Under the pieces are notes generated by a model. It was not told where the DNA came from. It ran no database searches and worked only from the letters and a program-made list of their open reading frames with translations. A DNA stretch of 64,000 nt, taken from positions 37,209,148 to 37,273,147 of the forward strand of contig NC_090706.1 in assembly GCF_040954835.1 (NCBI RefSeq), in the 5' to 3' direction. The DNA comes from Lepisosteus oculatus. Taxonomy: Eukaryota > Chordata > Actinopteri > Semionotiformes > Lepisosteidae. This document shows, piece after piece, positions 11,719-24,600 of this stretch (position 1 is its first letter; each line of letters begins with the position of its first letter). A program made the position numbers and the translations under genes.

Positions 11719-13604
11719 AAAAATCTGAATTACTGTATCTGAGAGAAACTTCGATATCTACTGTATCTAAACAGCTATTCAAGTTTTAGGTGATAATGGT
11801 TTACACAAAAATATGCTGGTAAGGGGCCAGTGTTATAAATGTTGTTTAACACCTAGCTATATGCTGGGACTAATGGGTTGTGGGTATGAGATTAATTTAC
11901 TCTTCATCTGATCACAGTGTTACAGTAGAGCAAGCTTGTGGCTTCCAATTACACTTTTATGCATAAATCAAGTCAATGTTGAAACCTGAAAGTATCAGCG
12001 ATTGGAAAATGCTAAAATACTTGATAAAAGGGCTTTATGCCTAAGATGCGCATTTCAACTACATAGCGGTTGCTCTTTATCATGGGGATCAAATGTACCT
12101 TGCTGTTTTTCTTAATAATTCGTTTTGTCTTGCGGTCTGTCAGGACTTGATAATGGCACACAATATATGTGAATTGAGCAAAATTCCCAGTTTTGCTCAG
12201 GCACTCAAACAAAACAGCACTAGATTATTCATCAACAGCACTTGTATAAAAAGAAGATTAATCATCACCACTGTGAAGTTTAGTTTTATGCTTGGACCAT
12301 ACTGTAAGTTCATCATATGAGTAAAGTACTTATTCATTTAGATTTTATATGTGCAAATTAAAAGCACATAAGAATCTGAAATCTGAATAATGCTTCAGTA
12401 TCAACATAATCCTTTCTTGCTTTCCTCAAACAAAGCACTTAAAATCTGCTGTATATATCAACAGGTGTGTATTCCCATAGCTTTGTAGATAGAATTTAAG
12501 TGCAAGGTGATAATATCTGTGTAGCATAAACCTTGGGAATTAAGAGCATGAGAAGTCTGCATATCTCTATTTTGCACTAGTAGTGAAAGTGGACAAAAAG
12601 GGATTTTGCACTGGGAGTTACTGACACTTGTAAAACTATCTTCAAAACCTCATCTACAGATCATTTGAATCTGTCAGGTGACTAACCTGTCAGGTGACTA
12701 AACCAAGTCCAACTTATTACATGCAACATTTGCAAATTGTTCTTAAACATTCATATATTCAATATATAAAAATGTTTTAAATAGCTACTAAAACATACAA
12801 GCTTAACTCGACCAAGTAGCCTTTTTGGGTTTGTAACATTTCTGAGCTATTGAAACACTCCTTAAAATAATTTTTGTAATATAAAAGACTTTGCCTTTTT
12901 AAAAGATTAAACTTACTTTTTTAGTAATTCCTTTTTGTGTTAATGATGTGTTGTTTATATTAAAGATGGGCATTACTTCAGAGACAGTAACATTGTGGAA
13001 ATGTAGTACAGTATCTTTTTTTTGTAGTCTAGTGCCATTTATCTGTAAACCACAAGGCCTGGCCACAAATCTCTATTACAATTAATTCAATTTGACTATC
13101 ACTTAAAACCAATCATAATCACAGACCTAAAGCAATTAGTTTGATTACTTGAAGTCTTAAAAGAAGCTAATATCATTATATAATTGAAAAGATGCTAATA
13201 ATCATTGTCAAATATGAAGGATACTAGATGCTCATGTAACAACAGAAAAGTTGAAAATTGTTCAAATGACACATTTCAATCTTTGCTGAAAGAAGTCCCA
13301 GTGTATGAATTCATAATTGACCATCTGGTTTGTGCATGCAGAATTGCTAAACTTAAACTTGCGTCTTAATACAAGTTGTCTTTAATTAAAAAGAAAAGGA
13401 AAGGACTAAAATAAAAATCACAATTTTCCTCATTTTTAGTGATAATACAATGTGTGTGCATGAAATCTGGCCATTTTCACCAAAACAAAAGATGTGCACC
13501 AGTGACTAATGTGGGGGTTCTTTCACTCTGCTTTCACTCTGTGTTTTTCTTTCATTTTTCTCATGTCTGTCTATGATCATACCTTGTTGAAGACGTCATG
13601 AAAC

Positions 13605-13610
13605 AATAAA
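13605..13610 (+). terminator. Candidate distal PANK3 poly(A) signal
   Basis: AATAAA in aaacaataaaac, about 2.2 kb after the stop. Use is inferred from position only. Confidence 0.35.
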
Positions 13611-14134
13611 ACAAAAAACATTACAATATAAATGGTAGAAATATCACAGTTTTGCTGCCACAGCTTTCTAATCTTATTTCAACACTGAACTGAACAGTGC
13701 TAGGTTTCATTTACATTTACAGGTTGTAAATGAAAGGCTGTAATGAAGATTTAGTGTTTATAGTTTTGTAGGTTTTTTTTCATGGGATCAACCCTGGGTT
13801 AATATTTTCATGGGATCATTTTTTTTGGGGCCACTTGAATCGTTAATTGTTTTTTACTATTGCCTTATTATTTTCTTCCTTTGCATTATAAAGACCTAAA
13901 AACAGAAGTGGACATTGTATATAAGTTTTGAAGATGCCTTAATTGTCACTTTTTAATATTAGCGTTTTTTATTATCCAGAATATCCATATCCATTTTTAC
14001 AAATAATGTAATATTCCTTTTATGTCTACCTCATACTAATACATTCAAGCATAATTTCAGGATTTTAAACCGAGTCCTACTGCTACATAGGAATTAGTAA
14101 TACAGGTAGTGTTTTCATGCTATAACAATGTCTA

Positions 14135-14148
14135 CCAGTAGAGGGCAG
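14135..14148 (+). promoter_or_regulatory. CTCF-like motif
   Basis: ccagtagagggcag fits the CTCF core CCASYAGRKGGCA at every position. It is single-copy here and not obviously inside a SINE. Motif only; occupancy is unknown. Confidence 0.4.
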
Positions 14149-16679
14149 GCTTTGACAAGTAGGGCATTGGATTTTTCTTTCATACTTAAACCTATGTTAA
14201 AAATGTTAGGTTCTTCTTTGTGTTTTGGAATAACAGATGTTTCAGAGGTTGTGTGGACAGAACCAATACTGTCGGTAACACTGTATTTAATTGATTTTAA
14301 TCTATTATCTTTGCTGGCAAATCCTGTAAATAACATAGTCTGGACCGTATTCATTTGCTGTAAAGTCTATACACACTGTATTTTTTTTACTGTCATAGGT
14401 ATTTAAACATTACCAAGGTATCTAAAGTATTTTCGAAAAAAAAATCAATAATATATGTTTAAAAGAGAGTGGTAAATGTTTGTTCTGACCAATATTAACT
14501 GTAACTTTTATTTTATTTTGAATTAGAATATGAAAACAGAGAATCTGTTTGATGCTATAATTTAAAAGGTTATGTATTTCCTATTTTCTTCAAATATTGC
14601 AAACAAAGAGAGTCTTGACACTCTCCATATAAGGGATAATAGTAAAAGGTTGCATTTATTTTGTGGGCATTTACTGTACATAATCTTTTATCTTTTTTTA
14701 TTCCATTGAGAAACAATTTAGATTAGTTAAGGTATCAAGGAGTATTTCTAATTGGAAAGTCTAGTTTAGAAAGTTTATGCAAAAATCATACATCTTCAAT
14801 AACACTAAAAATAATTTTGAGTTTGTTTTTGTGTGCAACAAAACAGGAATCAACTATGTTCTGGACAGTACTTACATGTATAAAGCCAAGTGACCCTAAA
14901 TACTTTGTAAATGCTACATTTTAAAAAAGTTAAATGGTACTATAGGCCTCTGTGTTTTGAAAAATAAGTATTCTGTGTTTCTGTATAGCTGTGTGGGTCT
15001 ATAAACTCAATTATATAACCAAAACACATGCCACTGAAATTCAATGATCTTCAGAGAGACATCACTTATCATGATTGTGAGAGCCTCAATTCACGGAGTT
15101 TTGTATGTCACCATCTTATTACCAGTTTCTAAAAATCTGGAACAATTCCATTATAATCAATTGAACAGGTGATGTGTTAAATCTGTTAAATCAGAAAGTT
15201 TTAAAAAGTAATTTCTCTTGAGCCCTTAAGGCCCATAATTATCTTAACTGAACAGATTATCAAATTGATTTATCGATGGTTTGATTTCTAAATGTATAGG
15301 TGGTATAAAGATCTTTAAGAATAGCATCAGTTTCACTGTATGTTGAAGGTAAACAGTTCAAAATTAATGAAGCAGTGGTAAAGACCTGTTTGTACCTTTA
15401 ATTAAAATTAGTAAACCAAGGGATTATAACTCCTCATTTGCTTGTTCCTTTTACCTGCAGACATATTCTTCAAGTAAAGAGTGAGGTGGTGTTGGCATCT
15501 TTGACAAAGGAATTGGCCTTAATTTAAACCGCTAATGGAATAATACCTTCTGTACAATTAGAAATCTGTCTGTTCAGTGATGTGTATGACGGCAGTGTTA
15601 TGCAAGTAAATTGCAACAGATGTTGAAGTCAGTCACTGTGTTAAAGGAGAATACACTACTCCACCCACTGCTGCCACATGTAATTCTGATTAAATTACAT
15701 GTAAGTCAGATTGGTACTGATGATATCAGCAGTATTGGGTTAAAGAAATGCAGTAGTTCTTCTAAAGTATTGGTGAAACTAAATAATACAATATTGGGTT
15801 ACGGTAAGCTTCTCTGTGTTAAAATATTCTGGACTCTGTTGTATTTCTGTTATGTTGAAAGTACTGTAAACATTTTTTTAATTGTTCCCTCCTACATTAT
15901 GGTGTATCATCCGGGGAAAGAGACTTTTTTTAATTTGTCAAATAAATTCCCATGTCGTTGGATTTAGTGTTGTAGGATTTACTAAAATGATCATTCAAAG
16001 TTAACCTTGTTACCAGGTACCTGCTGTGATTTGACATTTAAAACTAAACAGGCCTTATCTAAAACTAAACTAAACACATATCCTTATCTTAACATTTTTT
16101 TTCTTCATTTTTTCTCCATAAAGCATAATGGCTTGGCTTATTGATATTGTGGCTTATAAATACACTCTTGTGTGGTACACAAGCACCAGCACATGTACAC
16201 GTCTGTTAGAACGCAGTGTTCTTTAGCTAAAGAAACAGTTGGATGATGCTGTAATTGTTGAACAGTAATGGAAACTGGCACAATGGTACAGCAGGCTTTA
16301 GTTCAGGTTATATATATTCACCAAAATGAAATGCCTTTAAAACCATCTAATGTAAATTGTTTTTGTTTTTTTTTTTGCATTTTTATGGTATCCATAATTT
16401 GTTTCCCTTACTCTGATGCATAGTATATCTTTGCCTAAACTGGATATTTTTGGAGGTTTAGGGTAGAAGAGATCCCATCTCAGACCTTCTTTGTGGCTCG
16501 ATCTCATTTTCTGGCTTTAATTACACTGTAATAAAATGAAATAAAACACTCATAAAATGAATGCTGTGGATTCTGAATTTTCTCATTTAGCTTGCTGTCT
16601 GCAATCATGAAACCAGTAATATCACCACTAAACAGATTGCTGTGGGTCAGTAGAGGCCCAGTTTTATCAGAATGTTAAA

Positions 16680-17900
16680 ATTAATATACTGTAGCAAGGA
16701 CATACCAGAATGGAGACGCTCTCCCCTGGTGCAGAAATACAGCTGCTGGCACAACCATGCTTCTCCGGCATCCTCTTTGAATTTTCATAGACCGTATCCA
16801 TAATCATGGTTTTCTTCTACCAGTGAAGCTTTTGAGAGGAGATGAAATGGGAATCATAAGACTCTTCTATCATAAGAGTTAAGCTCCAGAACAACTGTCT
16901 CTGTTCAGTGAGAGCATGTTAGATGTTTAGGGGGAGATCTGTAACAAACCCCTAAACCAGCTAACTTTTCTCAGTCTAGAGAAAGAGAAACTGTACTCAG
17001 AGTTTCTGCTGGACAGCTGAACCTCGTCCCCTGGAAAGCAGCCCAGAGAAACAGTATGATTTCTACTGATGATACCTGCAATGTTCATGACCACATGTGA
17101 GGATAAGGATGTGGCTGTAAATCAGGACACATGAGACCAATCCATGGCTAATTTCTTTCTTTGACTTGATAGCTTATGAGAACTCTGTCCCTCTCTTCAC
17201 CGTAAGGTACAGAAAATCTGGATGTATAGTAGGTCCAATAATATGAACATTAATCAGTCATTGACATATGACTCAAGGTGCTTTGGAGTCGGGTATACTT
17301 GTGTTTGAACATGGTGTTCATTATGGACAATTCAGTTATTATCGCAGATATCCAAGGTTGAAAAGGCGGTGCCATTTTAGCGCAAGAAACTACCATTCAC
17401 AAGTATGGCTTTATTCATGGAATTGAGGCCGAATGAAGCTTCTACCAGCTCTGTGTCCTACCCTGCCAGAGATGTGACATTTCACATCCTAGTAGCATCT
17501 CTCCACTGCTAAGGTCCAGTTTAATGTGATTCCAACCAGTGGCTTCCATACTGGTATCCCTCACAACCCACACCTTTCCCCTCACAAGTGGTAATCCTGC
17601 AAGCTAGCTGCATGAAGCTGTTTCATGCTGAGCTCGGACAGGACTCATGAGTGTCTGTGTGGGTCTCATGGCTAAACCATCCTGAGGATCTTGGCGGGGT
17701 GTGGTTTTTCATCTCTGACCTCACCACATACTTGTTTGCCAGTTGAGAATCGTTGTGGTTCATGGGAACACACAGAAATCCACCACGACAAGGTTATTGG
17801 TCCATAGAGAGGGTTTTCCCCAAATCTCTCTCTCAGAAGTTAAATTCATGCATTCTTGGACACTGAAGAGTGCTAATCTGTTGAGCTAAACTTCTGAATT
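16680..17900. other. Unidentified GC-richer block with a 52-codon ORF
   Basis: This block is visibly less AT-rich than its surroundings and lacks their T/A runs. On the + strand 17268-17426 is an ATG-to-TGA frame of 52 codons, with a basic centre (YYRRYPRLKRRC) and aromatic-rich end (QVWLYSWN). Other frames contain stops. It could be an old transposon, a decayed pseudogene exon or a conserved non-coding RNA. I recognise no family and make no functional claim. Confidence 0.3.
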
Positions 17901-18169
17901 TCCTGTGATAAAGTAAGAGTAGTCATTACATTTTGTTAATGCAACACTAAAAACGGAATTAATACATTATTTACATTTGCCCAATAATCATCTTCTTAAT
18001 TAAATGCAAACTTTGATATAATTGCATGAAAGCCATACATTTTGTTTATTCTGAACTATATCTGTCAAAGAAGTCTGATCATCTTGATTTGCTGAGTTGA
18101 TACTTGAAAAATAAATATCTCTGTGTATACATTTGTAAAATGTTAATTGTTAAGCATTCTCTATTAGCC

Positions 18170-18690
18170 CTGCAGAAACTGCAGAATTCAGCAGTGCTAA
18201 CAATTGTCGCTGCTCTTGACAGATCTCAGACACTAAGCAAAGCTGGGCCTGATCAGTATTGATCAGTATTTCTAAGGAAAAGACACATTCCTATTGTGTT
18301 TTTTGCAGACCAGGAGATGGAGCTCTTCGCTCTGGACCAGAATTCCCCCTGCATGCTGTGCTTCAGGAGTTGACATCCTTTGTATGAGACATTGAATCAG
18401 AGTTACTTAAGTGCCTTATGGCCATTAAAGATCCCAAGAAACAGCTCACAGGGATGTTCACCTCATTGTCCTTCCTCGGTAACTTCCTCTCTTGGCTTCA
18501 AAAATCTAACTTTCCTGAAATAACCCCTTATTTCAATTAGTGCAGCAATTTCTCACTTCTCCTGATCTTTTGTGTGGTGAGGCTGCTGTTGCATAATGGG
18601 TGGATCCTGTACTTCAGTGAGGAATAAAGACAGTCTGCTTTTACATGTAAAGCGTTTGGGGAAATTGCTTGATGCAATTATTTCTTCTTC
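18170..18690 (+). mobile_element. Degenerate SINE, sense copy
   Basis: The body (ttgacatcctttgtatgag, ggccattaaagatccc) and the tail (tacatgtaaagcgtttgggg) resemble the reverse complement of the insertion at 54.55-55.07 kb, so both belong to one fish SINE-type family. It is diverged, and no clear tRNA-derived head was found. Confidence 0.5.
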
Positions 18691-21600
18691 TGTACACTCT
18701 CAGCTGTATGTGTTTGTATGTGGGTCTGACAGTATCCGGTCTGTGTAGCTTTCTTTCTGTCCTGTGATTCTCCATCTTTCTTTCAATTGTCTATGAGAAA
18801 ACAGCCTAATAAGGGGGCAGACGCAGTGGAATATTGTGTTTCACCATCTTAGGTATTCTCTTGTGGAATTGCACTAATTTACCAAAATGTGTTTCCAAAT
18901 GAAGTTAAGCATAATGAACACAGTCACCAATCTTTTTAAATGGCATACTTTATTTTTGATCATGGTGCACGAAGGAGGAAAAAAGAAGCGAGTGAATATA
19001 GAGTGATATCTGAACCACATGAAAAATTGATTAGCCTGGATGTATGCAGAAACTCTCAAGAGGTGGCAGTATCTTGCCTTCATTTATGTTGCTTACTTTC
19101 CCTACAATATTGCTGCTCTTTGATCTCCCAGCATTAAAAAAGCCCACAGAACAGGATCCTCAAAGTAAAAAAATGCAATTCTGGTAATGCTGGGGAAAAA
19201 AGTGAGGATGTGAAAAAAGAACTCTATCAATCTGTGAAAATCAGTGGGAGAAACACTGCCTTAACAATTAATATTTTAAAATGATTCAAATCAAAATGTG
19301 TTGAATTCTTTATGTTCCGATCTATATAATGAACACGGACCTGTGGTGCTCCTGAATGCATTATGGTTTATTGTTACAGTAGTTGCATTACTTATGTGTT
19401 ATCTGTAATACAGCATATCAAGAGATATACCAGTTTCAGAAAAAATACCTGTAATGTACACCAAATGGTACACCAAAAGATGAATGCATACAGAATATGT
19501 ATCCTGCTAGTAGTGTCACATAAGATATTGGGGATCACTTATATTTTTACAAGAAATGCTTTGCCATTAAGATGTAACATATCACTGTGAAGAATATCCC
19601 TTTCTAAAAGTACCTTGCTCTGCAATTTTAAAACAAAAGATATCTGCATTTTTTATTGAAGACCAGTGGGCTACAGTATATTACTTGTATACTATACTGT
19701 ATGTGTCAGATACATGTAACCCCTCCCTGAAATGTTTAATCATTTCATTGGTACTAAAGCAGAATTAAGTCATTGTATGAGATGAATGTCTCAGAAGAAA
19801 AGGGAGCAAAAAAAGAATGAACTCTTGCAGTGAGCAAGCAGTGGGTACAAAAATATTAATTTATGTCAGATTGAAATATTTAGAGAAATGGCTGAATTTT
19901 TTAGTAAAAAATTGTAACCATATACTGCAGTTTCCAAATTGAGAACAGAAAAAAAAACAACAGAGTTAGGGTTTGGGAAGAAAAAACATTTTGATCTGGC
20001 CTAAATATGCACTTTCACAGAAAATCAGACTGAGCTATACAGTAGCACAGGAAAACCTCTGGGAGCCCAGTGCAGAACAAGGGTAATTTTTTACGTTTGA
20101 TCTGCCTTGTTCAAATGCAGAGACTGTGTAGTCCCAGGGTGACCTTCTTTTTAAAAAGCCATGATGGTTTTAAAAGCTGGAGATCAGTGAGATTTATGAC
20201 TTTCACTCAGGGAAAGGAGCCATGGACAAATCTATACCATGCAGGATATTCCCTTTGCAGTGCAGGTGCATCTTGAATTATTTTCCAAATCAAGAATCAG
20301 CCCTTAAAAGAAAGGATGAGTGTAGGTGGATGTGAAGGTCATTGTGGAATTAAGATGAGAATTGTATGAATGGAGCTGCAGTTTACCTCGACATCCACAG
20401 CTTTTCAGTTCCTCTTTGCAGCACCAGAACAGTAGAGGGCATCTAAAAGCCGCCTGACCAGCCCAGAGATAAAAACAACACTGCTGATCATCAGGTTTGA
20501 CACCTCTTATTTTAATTGGCAAAAGGTATCACATTTAGAACAATTAGATAAATCTGACTAAAATGTCAGAGCGCAATAGGGCAGTAACTGCCCAGCTGTC
20601 TCCTAATAACAGTCTCTAAAGCTGAGAGATTTAGGCAGGTACAGTAGGTTAACCTAGACTTCTTTACAGAAGCACATATATGCTTAAGCAATCCTGCTAG
20701 AAAATTCCAGAAAGAGAAAAAAAATCTGTTTTGACTCCTCACAACCATTTTACCGTTTGAAGATTTTATTCAGGTGCTAACATACAACAGGAGTTATAAC
20801 ACACCTCTAATACATTTAAGAGAGAAGTAAATCAGACGTTTTTAGCTTGGCATATTTGACTTTTAATCAACCTTTGTGATTTAGACACGGCTACATATAT
20901 TTCCAAGGAATTATATCTAGTTTACATTGAATGTTTGGTTTTAAAGCATTATTGTCATTTAAGAAAACAGGTACATACAGTATATTTCCATGATTATGAA
21001 ATCTGTATCTTTATTAGCATCCATTGATTTATAATACATTTTAGAGAAACATCAGTGTTGTTTATTTCTTATTTTAATCCCACATTATTGACGGCCATGA
21101 CAAAGCACTATCTTAGTGGGGGAGGTGGGTGTACATGAGTAAACACTTCGACCTTTTAACCTCCCCTGTTTCCACCTCCCTGCCTTTGAAGAGCAGCTGG
21201 TTTGGGGGAAGCCATCTTTACCCGGCTGTTCATCCAGTATCCACCAAAACAGGCACCAAGCAGGGTCCTCTCAATCTGCTGTCACCAGGAAACCCGATAT
21301 CAGAGCTGACTCCACCCTTGACACCAGAATTCTGTGTTACTGGTTTTTACTGCTTTTCCAAATGGGGAGGATCAAAAAAGAAAATAAGACTAAATTAATT
21401 AACTGAGGAGGTAGAGAAATCAATTATTTAAGCCACCATTCCTACAGTTTATAACATGTATGTAGGGATTTATGGGTCGAAGGCATTTGTAGAAGGAAAA
21501 AGAGCCGAGGAGGGGTTACATCGTGAACTGGAGCCCCTTCTCTCCACCACACTCTGTGTTATTACTGAGGGATATAAATATATTGTCTTGCAATGGTACC

Positions 21601-24600
21601 TTGGAGGATGCGCCTTGGTTTTCCATGTTAAAAAGATTAGAAGATGGTGCAGTCTGCTGAGTTTAAGAGGGTGGGCCAGCCTACCGCCAGTTTAGTCCTA
21701 TGGGGGATGTGGTCAGCAGATAAAAAGACAGTGTGTCTATCTCCCTCTTTGAGATACCACAGAAAATTATTGTATTTTAATATAAAATACTCATTTGTAT
21801 TGCTTTTAAAAGTTTTGATTTGAATGTCACCTGAGACAATTTTGCCTTGCTTAATCAGGTCTCTGGTGCTTTCATTTTTCTTTATGACATTATAACAATA
21901 TTATGTTACAGAATGTGTCAAACCTATGGAGGAAACATTTCCACAGTGAAAACATTTATGTATTTATTTTTTTCTTGTCACTTCTCAGCAAGGTAATTCG
22001 ACCACTGATTGTTTCCGGGCAGCTTGGACAAATCTTTAAACTTAAAATACTGTATAAGGTTTACCATTTAGCTGAATTTGTATTACATTGGCAAAAACAG
22101 TTTTATGACAGATTTACATTACAAATACTACCAAAAACCAAACATTTAGATATTATAGACACCCAGAAATTTAATCACTATAAAGTTGTAATCTTAGTTT
22201 CTATGGCCTCCTATCTGGGCTACTGTAATTGCATTTAACAATCTTTTTGCCGCTTTTAAAGCAGGTTGTGTATGAAATGCTGAAGACAAGTATTACTATA
22301 GAAACTGATTGGCTATTTTCTTTCCAACACGCATAGCAATATTGCTTCAAACCTACTGCTTTTTAAGTACCACTGGTCTGTGGTGTCAAAGGTCCAACTG
22401 TTTTTAGATTTAATTAACGAATCTCCTCACTCTTTTCCCAGAGGGAGGCTCTGTGTGCCCTTATCTGCAGGCTCCCTTGATATTGGATGGTCCCTTTCAT
22501 GCTTAATAAAAACGCTAAACAGATCCAGTGGGTGTGTATTGATCAGTACTGTAACAGAGGTGGTGAAGGCGAGTGAGATCAGGGAAGCTGCAAGTGAGGG
22601 AATTCATTCTTTTCTTCAATTACCAGAAGAACTCGAAACAGGATGTTAATGATGTAAATGTGATTATTTTCCCTCAGCTCAACAAACAGGCCAGGAGTCC
22701 GTTAGGAAACAAAAGTAAGGAATTCATTACCCTTGTGAGGTTACTGAAAATATAGTCCATCTTGTACTTGTCTGTGCTGAATTGTATACCCAAGGCTCTT
22801 TTCAAAGTTGCCCACTTGTTGAGGCTCACTAAAGTTGTCTAGTTTTCATTTGTGCAGCTTGTCTGTCATAAATAGAGTAGCACAAAACATCTCTGAATAA
22901 TTGAATAATTAACTTCACTAATTTGTCTCACTTTCTATTCCTTTGTTATTCCTAATGGCTGACTATCATATTAAAGATACAGTATGAGGCATAGTCAAAT
23001 GTGGCCTCAGACAAAGGCCAGAAAAATACTTTTTGGTTTTCATAATGCCCCGGTTTTAGAATTTAAATGTGTTGTACAATAGAGGCCTTCATAAACCAGC
23101 CTACTTTAAAAAAATATTCTCTGTAAAGGGAATGACATTATGCTGACTTACACCAAATACAAAAAAAAAAATCAATAATAACATCTGATACCAATTTCAA
23201 GCATAACTGTCTCATTTCTCCTAATCATTCTCTTCCTTTTCACTCCCAACAGACTGAGTGAAAATATGTGGATTCTTAGTATTATTGCAATGGGCAATTT
23301 CCTTATGACCTGTAATCTGTAGGTTTTAATTGAGTGTGTTTTTCAAGATTATATGCTAGCATCTTGAGTTTAGGGTAAGAAAAAAATGTTCTGAGAATTT
23401 CAGATGTTTTGCAATCAGCTGATCTGCAAACATGTTGAAAGTGACGTGACACTGCAGTTTATTTTTACTTCAGAATCCATTTTTAAAATTGTGCCTCCTC
23501 CTGTTTAAAGGCTTGGGTGAGTTTCTTGGTTTGTGCTTTTTTAGCTCTTCAGAGTTGATTATCAAGGTAACATCTCCAGATATCCAGATTTTGTACGTAA
23601 AACAATTTTTGTATGGTTGACAGCAATCAGGTTTGGCACTACTTCAATTTTCTGCCAGAGCCTGACCTGGACCAGACTAAATTATAATATTAATCTAGCT
23701 TTGTGTTACAAACCCATTGCTTGATGGCAGATTACATTATGGTAAAAGGAAAGGCCTCTTTAAAATAAATTGCCACCATAGAGTGTCATGTTTACGATTG
23801 TGATTGACAGATGGATCTAGGTTTTTATTATCTTGAAAGAACATATTTCTGGGAGAGAAGCTGACCTTTTTATTTGTCTTGATTTCCTACTCATTAAGTG
23901 TAGAGCTTTTTTACACTCTTTTGTTGTATGTTTTTTTGTTGTTTTGTCATTTAAATGTATTTCATCGTTATTTCATTAGACTGGTAGCAAGCCATACAAA
24001 ATTAAAAAGACACTGTGAACAAAACCCCCATCCCAATCAATACACATTCCCCCTTCAATTATCCTCTAGTCACTGAAGACACAACATCATCAGGTTTCTG
24101 CAGTACATCCCAAGCAGAGAAGGAGGAGTGTGGTTGATCCCAGCCAAAGAATGTTCTAGTTAAATACCATCCTTCAGGCTAAGACCTGCTTAGGAGAAGC
24201 TGTGAATAATTGTGTCTTAAAAGTAAATGATTGCAATACAGTACAGCAAGGAGAGACAGAAGAAACTACAGTAGCATCAGTCAAAGAAACAGTTCTTTGA
24301 AGAGGAAGTGATCAATGGCTACAAATAGTGATGACTCCAGAGGCTTTCAAGATTATTAAGTATCCTTGAAAATGTAAAAGCAGCCTGTTGTTTCCAAAAT
24401 TCAGTGTGAACCTCAGAACATATGAATTATGATATCATAATGACACTGTTTACACTGCTATTTTGAGTGCTGTTGAAATGGAATGAGGTTTTGAAATGTT
24501 TTTAACAGGAATTGCACTGGAGAAGAAAATTTAAGATATACTGTACCCTGCCTTCTTTTCTGAATTAAAACGGACTTTTCCCATGACATTTATTCTCGTT

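Larger units (their letters stand above)
11376..13625 (+). other. Probable PANK3 3' UTR
   Basis: Follows the PANK3 stop. The exact transcript end cannot be fixed from sequence: AATAAA motifs occur at 11713, 13605 and 15941. PANK3 mRNAs in other vertebrates have long 3' UTRs, so a distal site is plausible. A short exact repeat (ctgtcaggtgacta twice, about 12675-12702) lies within it. No open frame here resembles a protein. Confidence 0.45.

Noticed and set aside
21903-22238. 111-codon frame ending ASYLGYCNC, reminiscent of LINE SRLDYCN motifs
   Set aside because: Only a few residues resemble the motif and no neighbouring reverse transcriptase motifs are seen.
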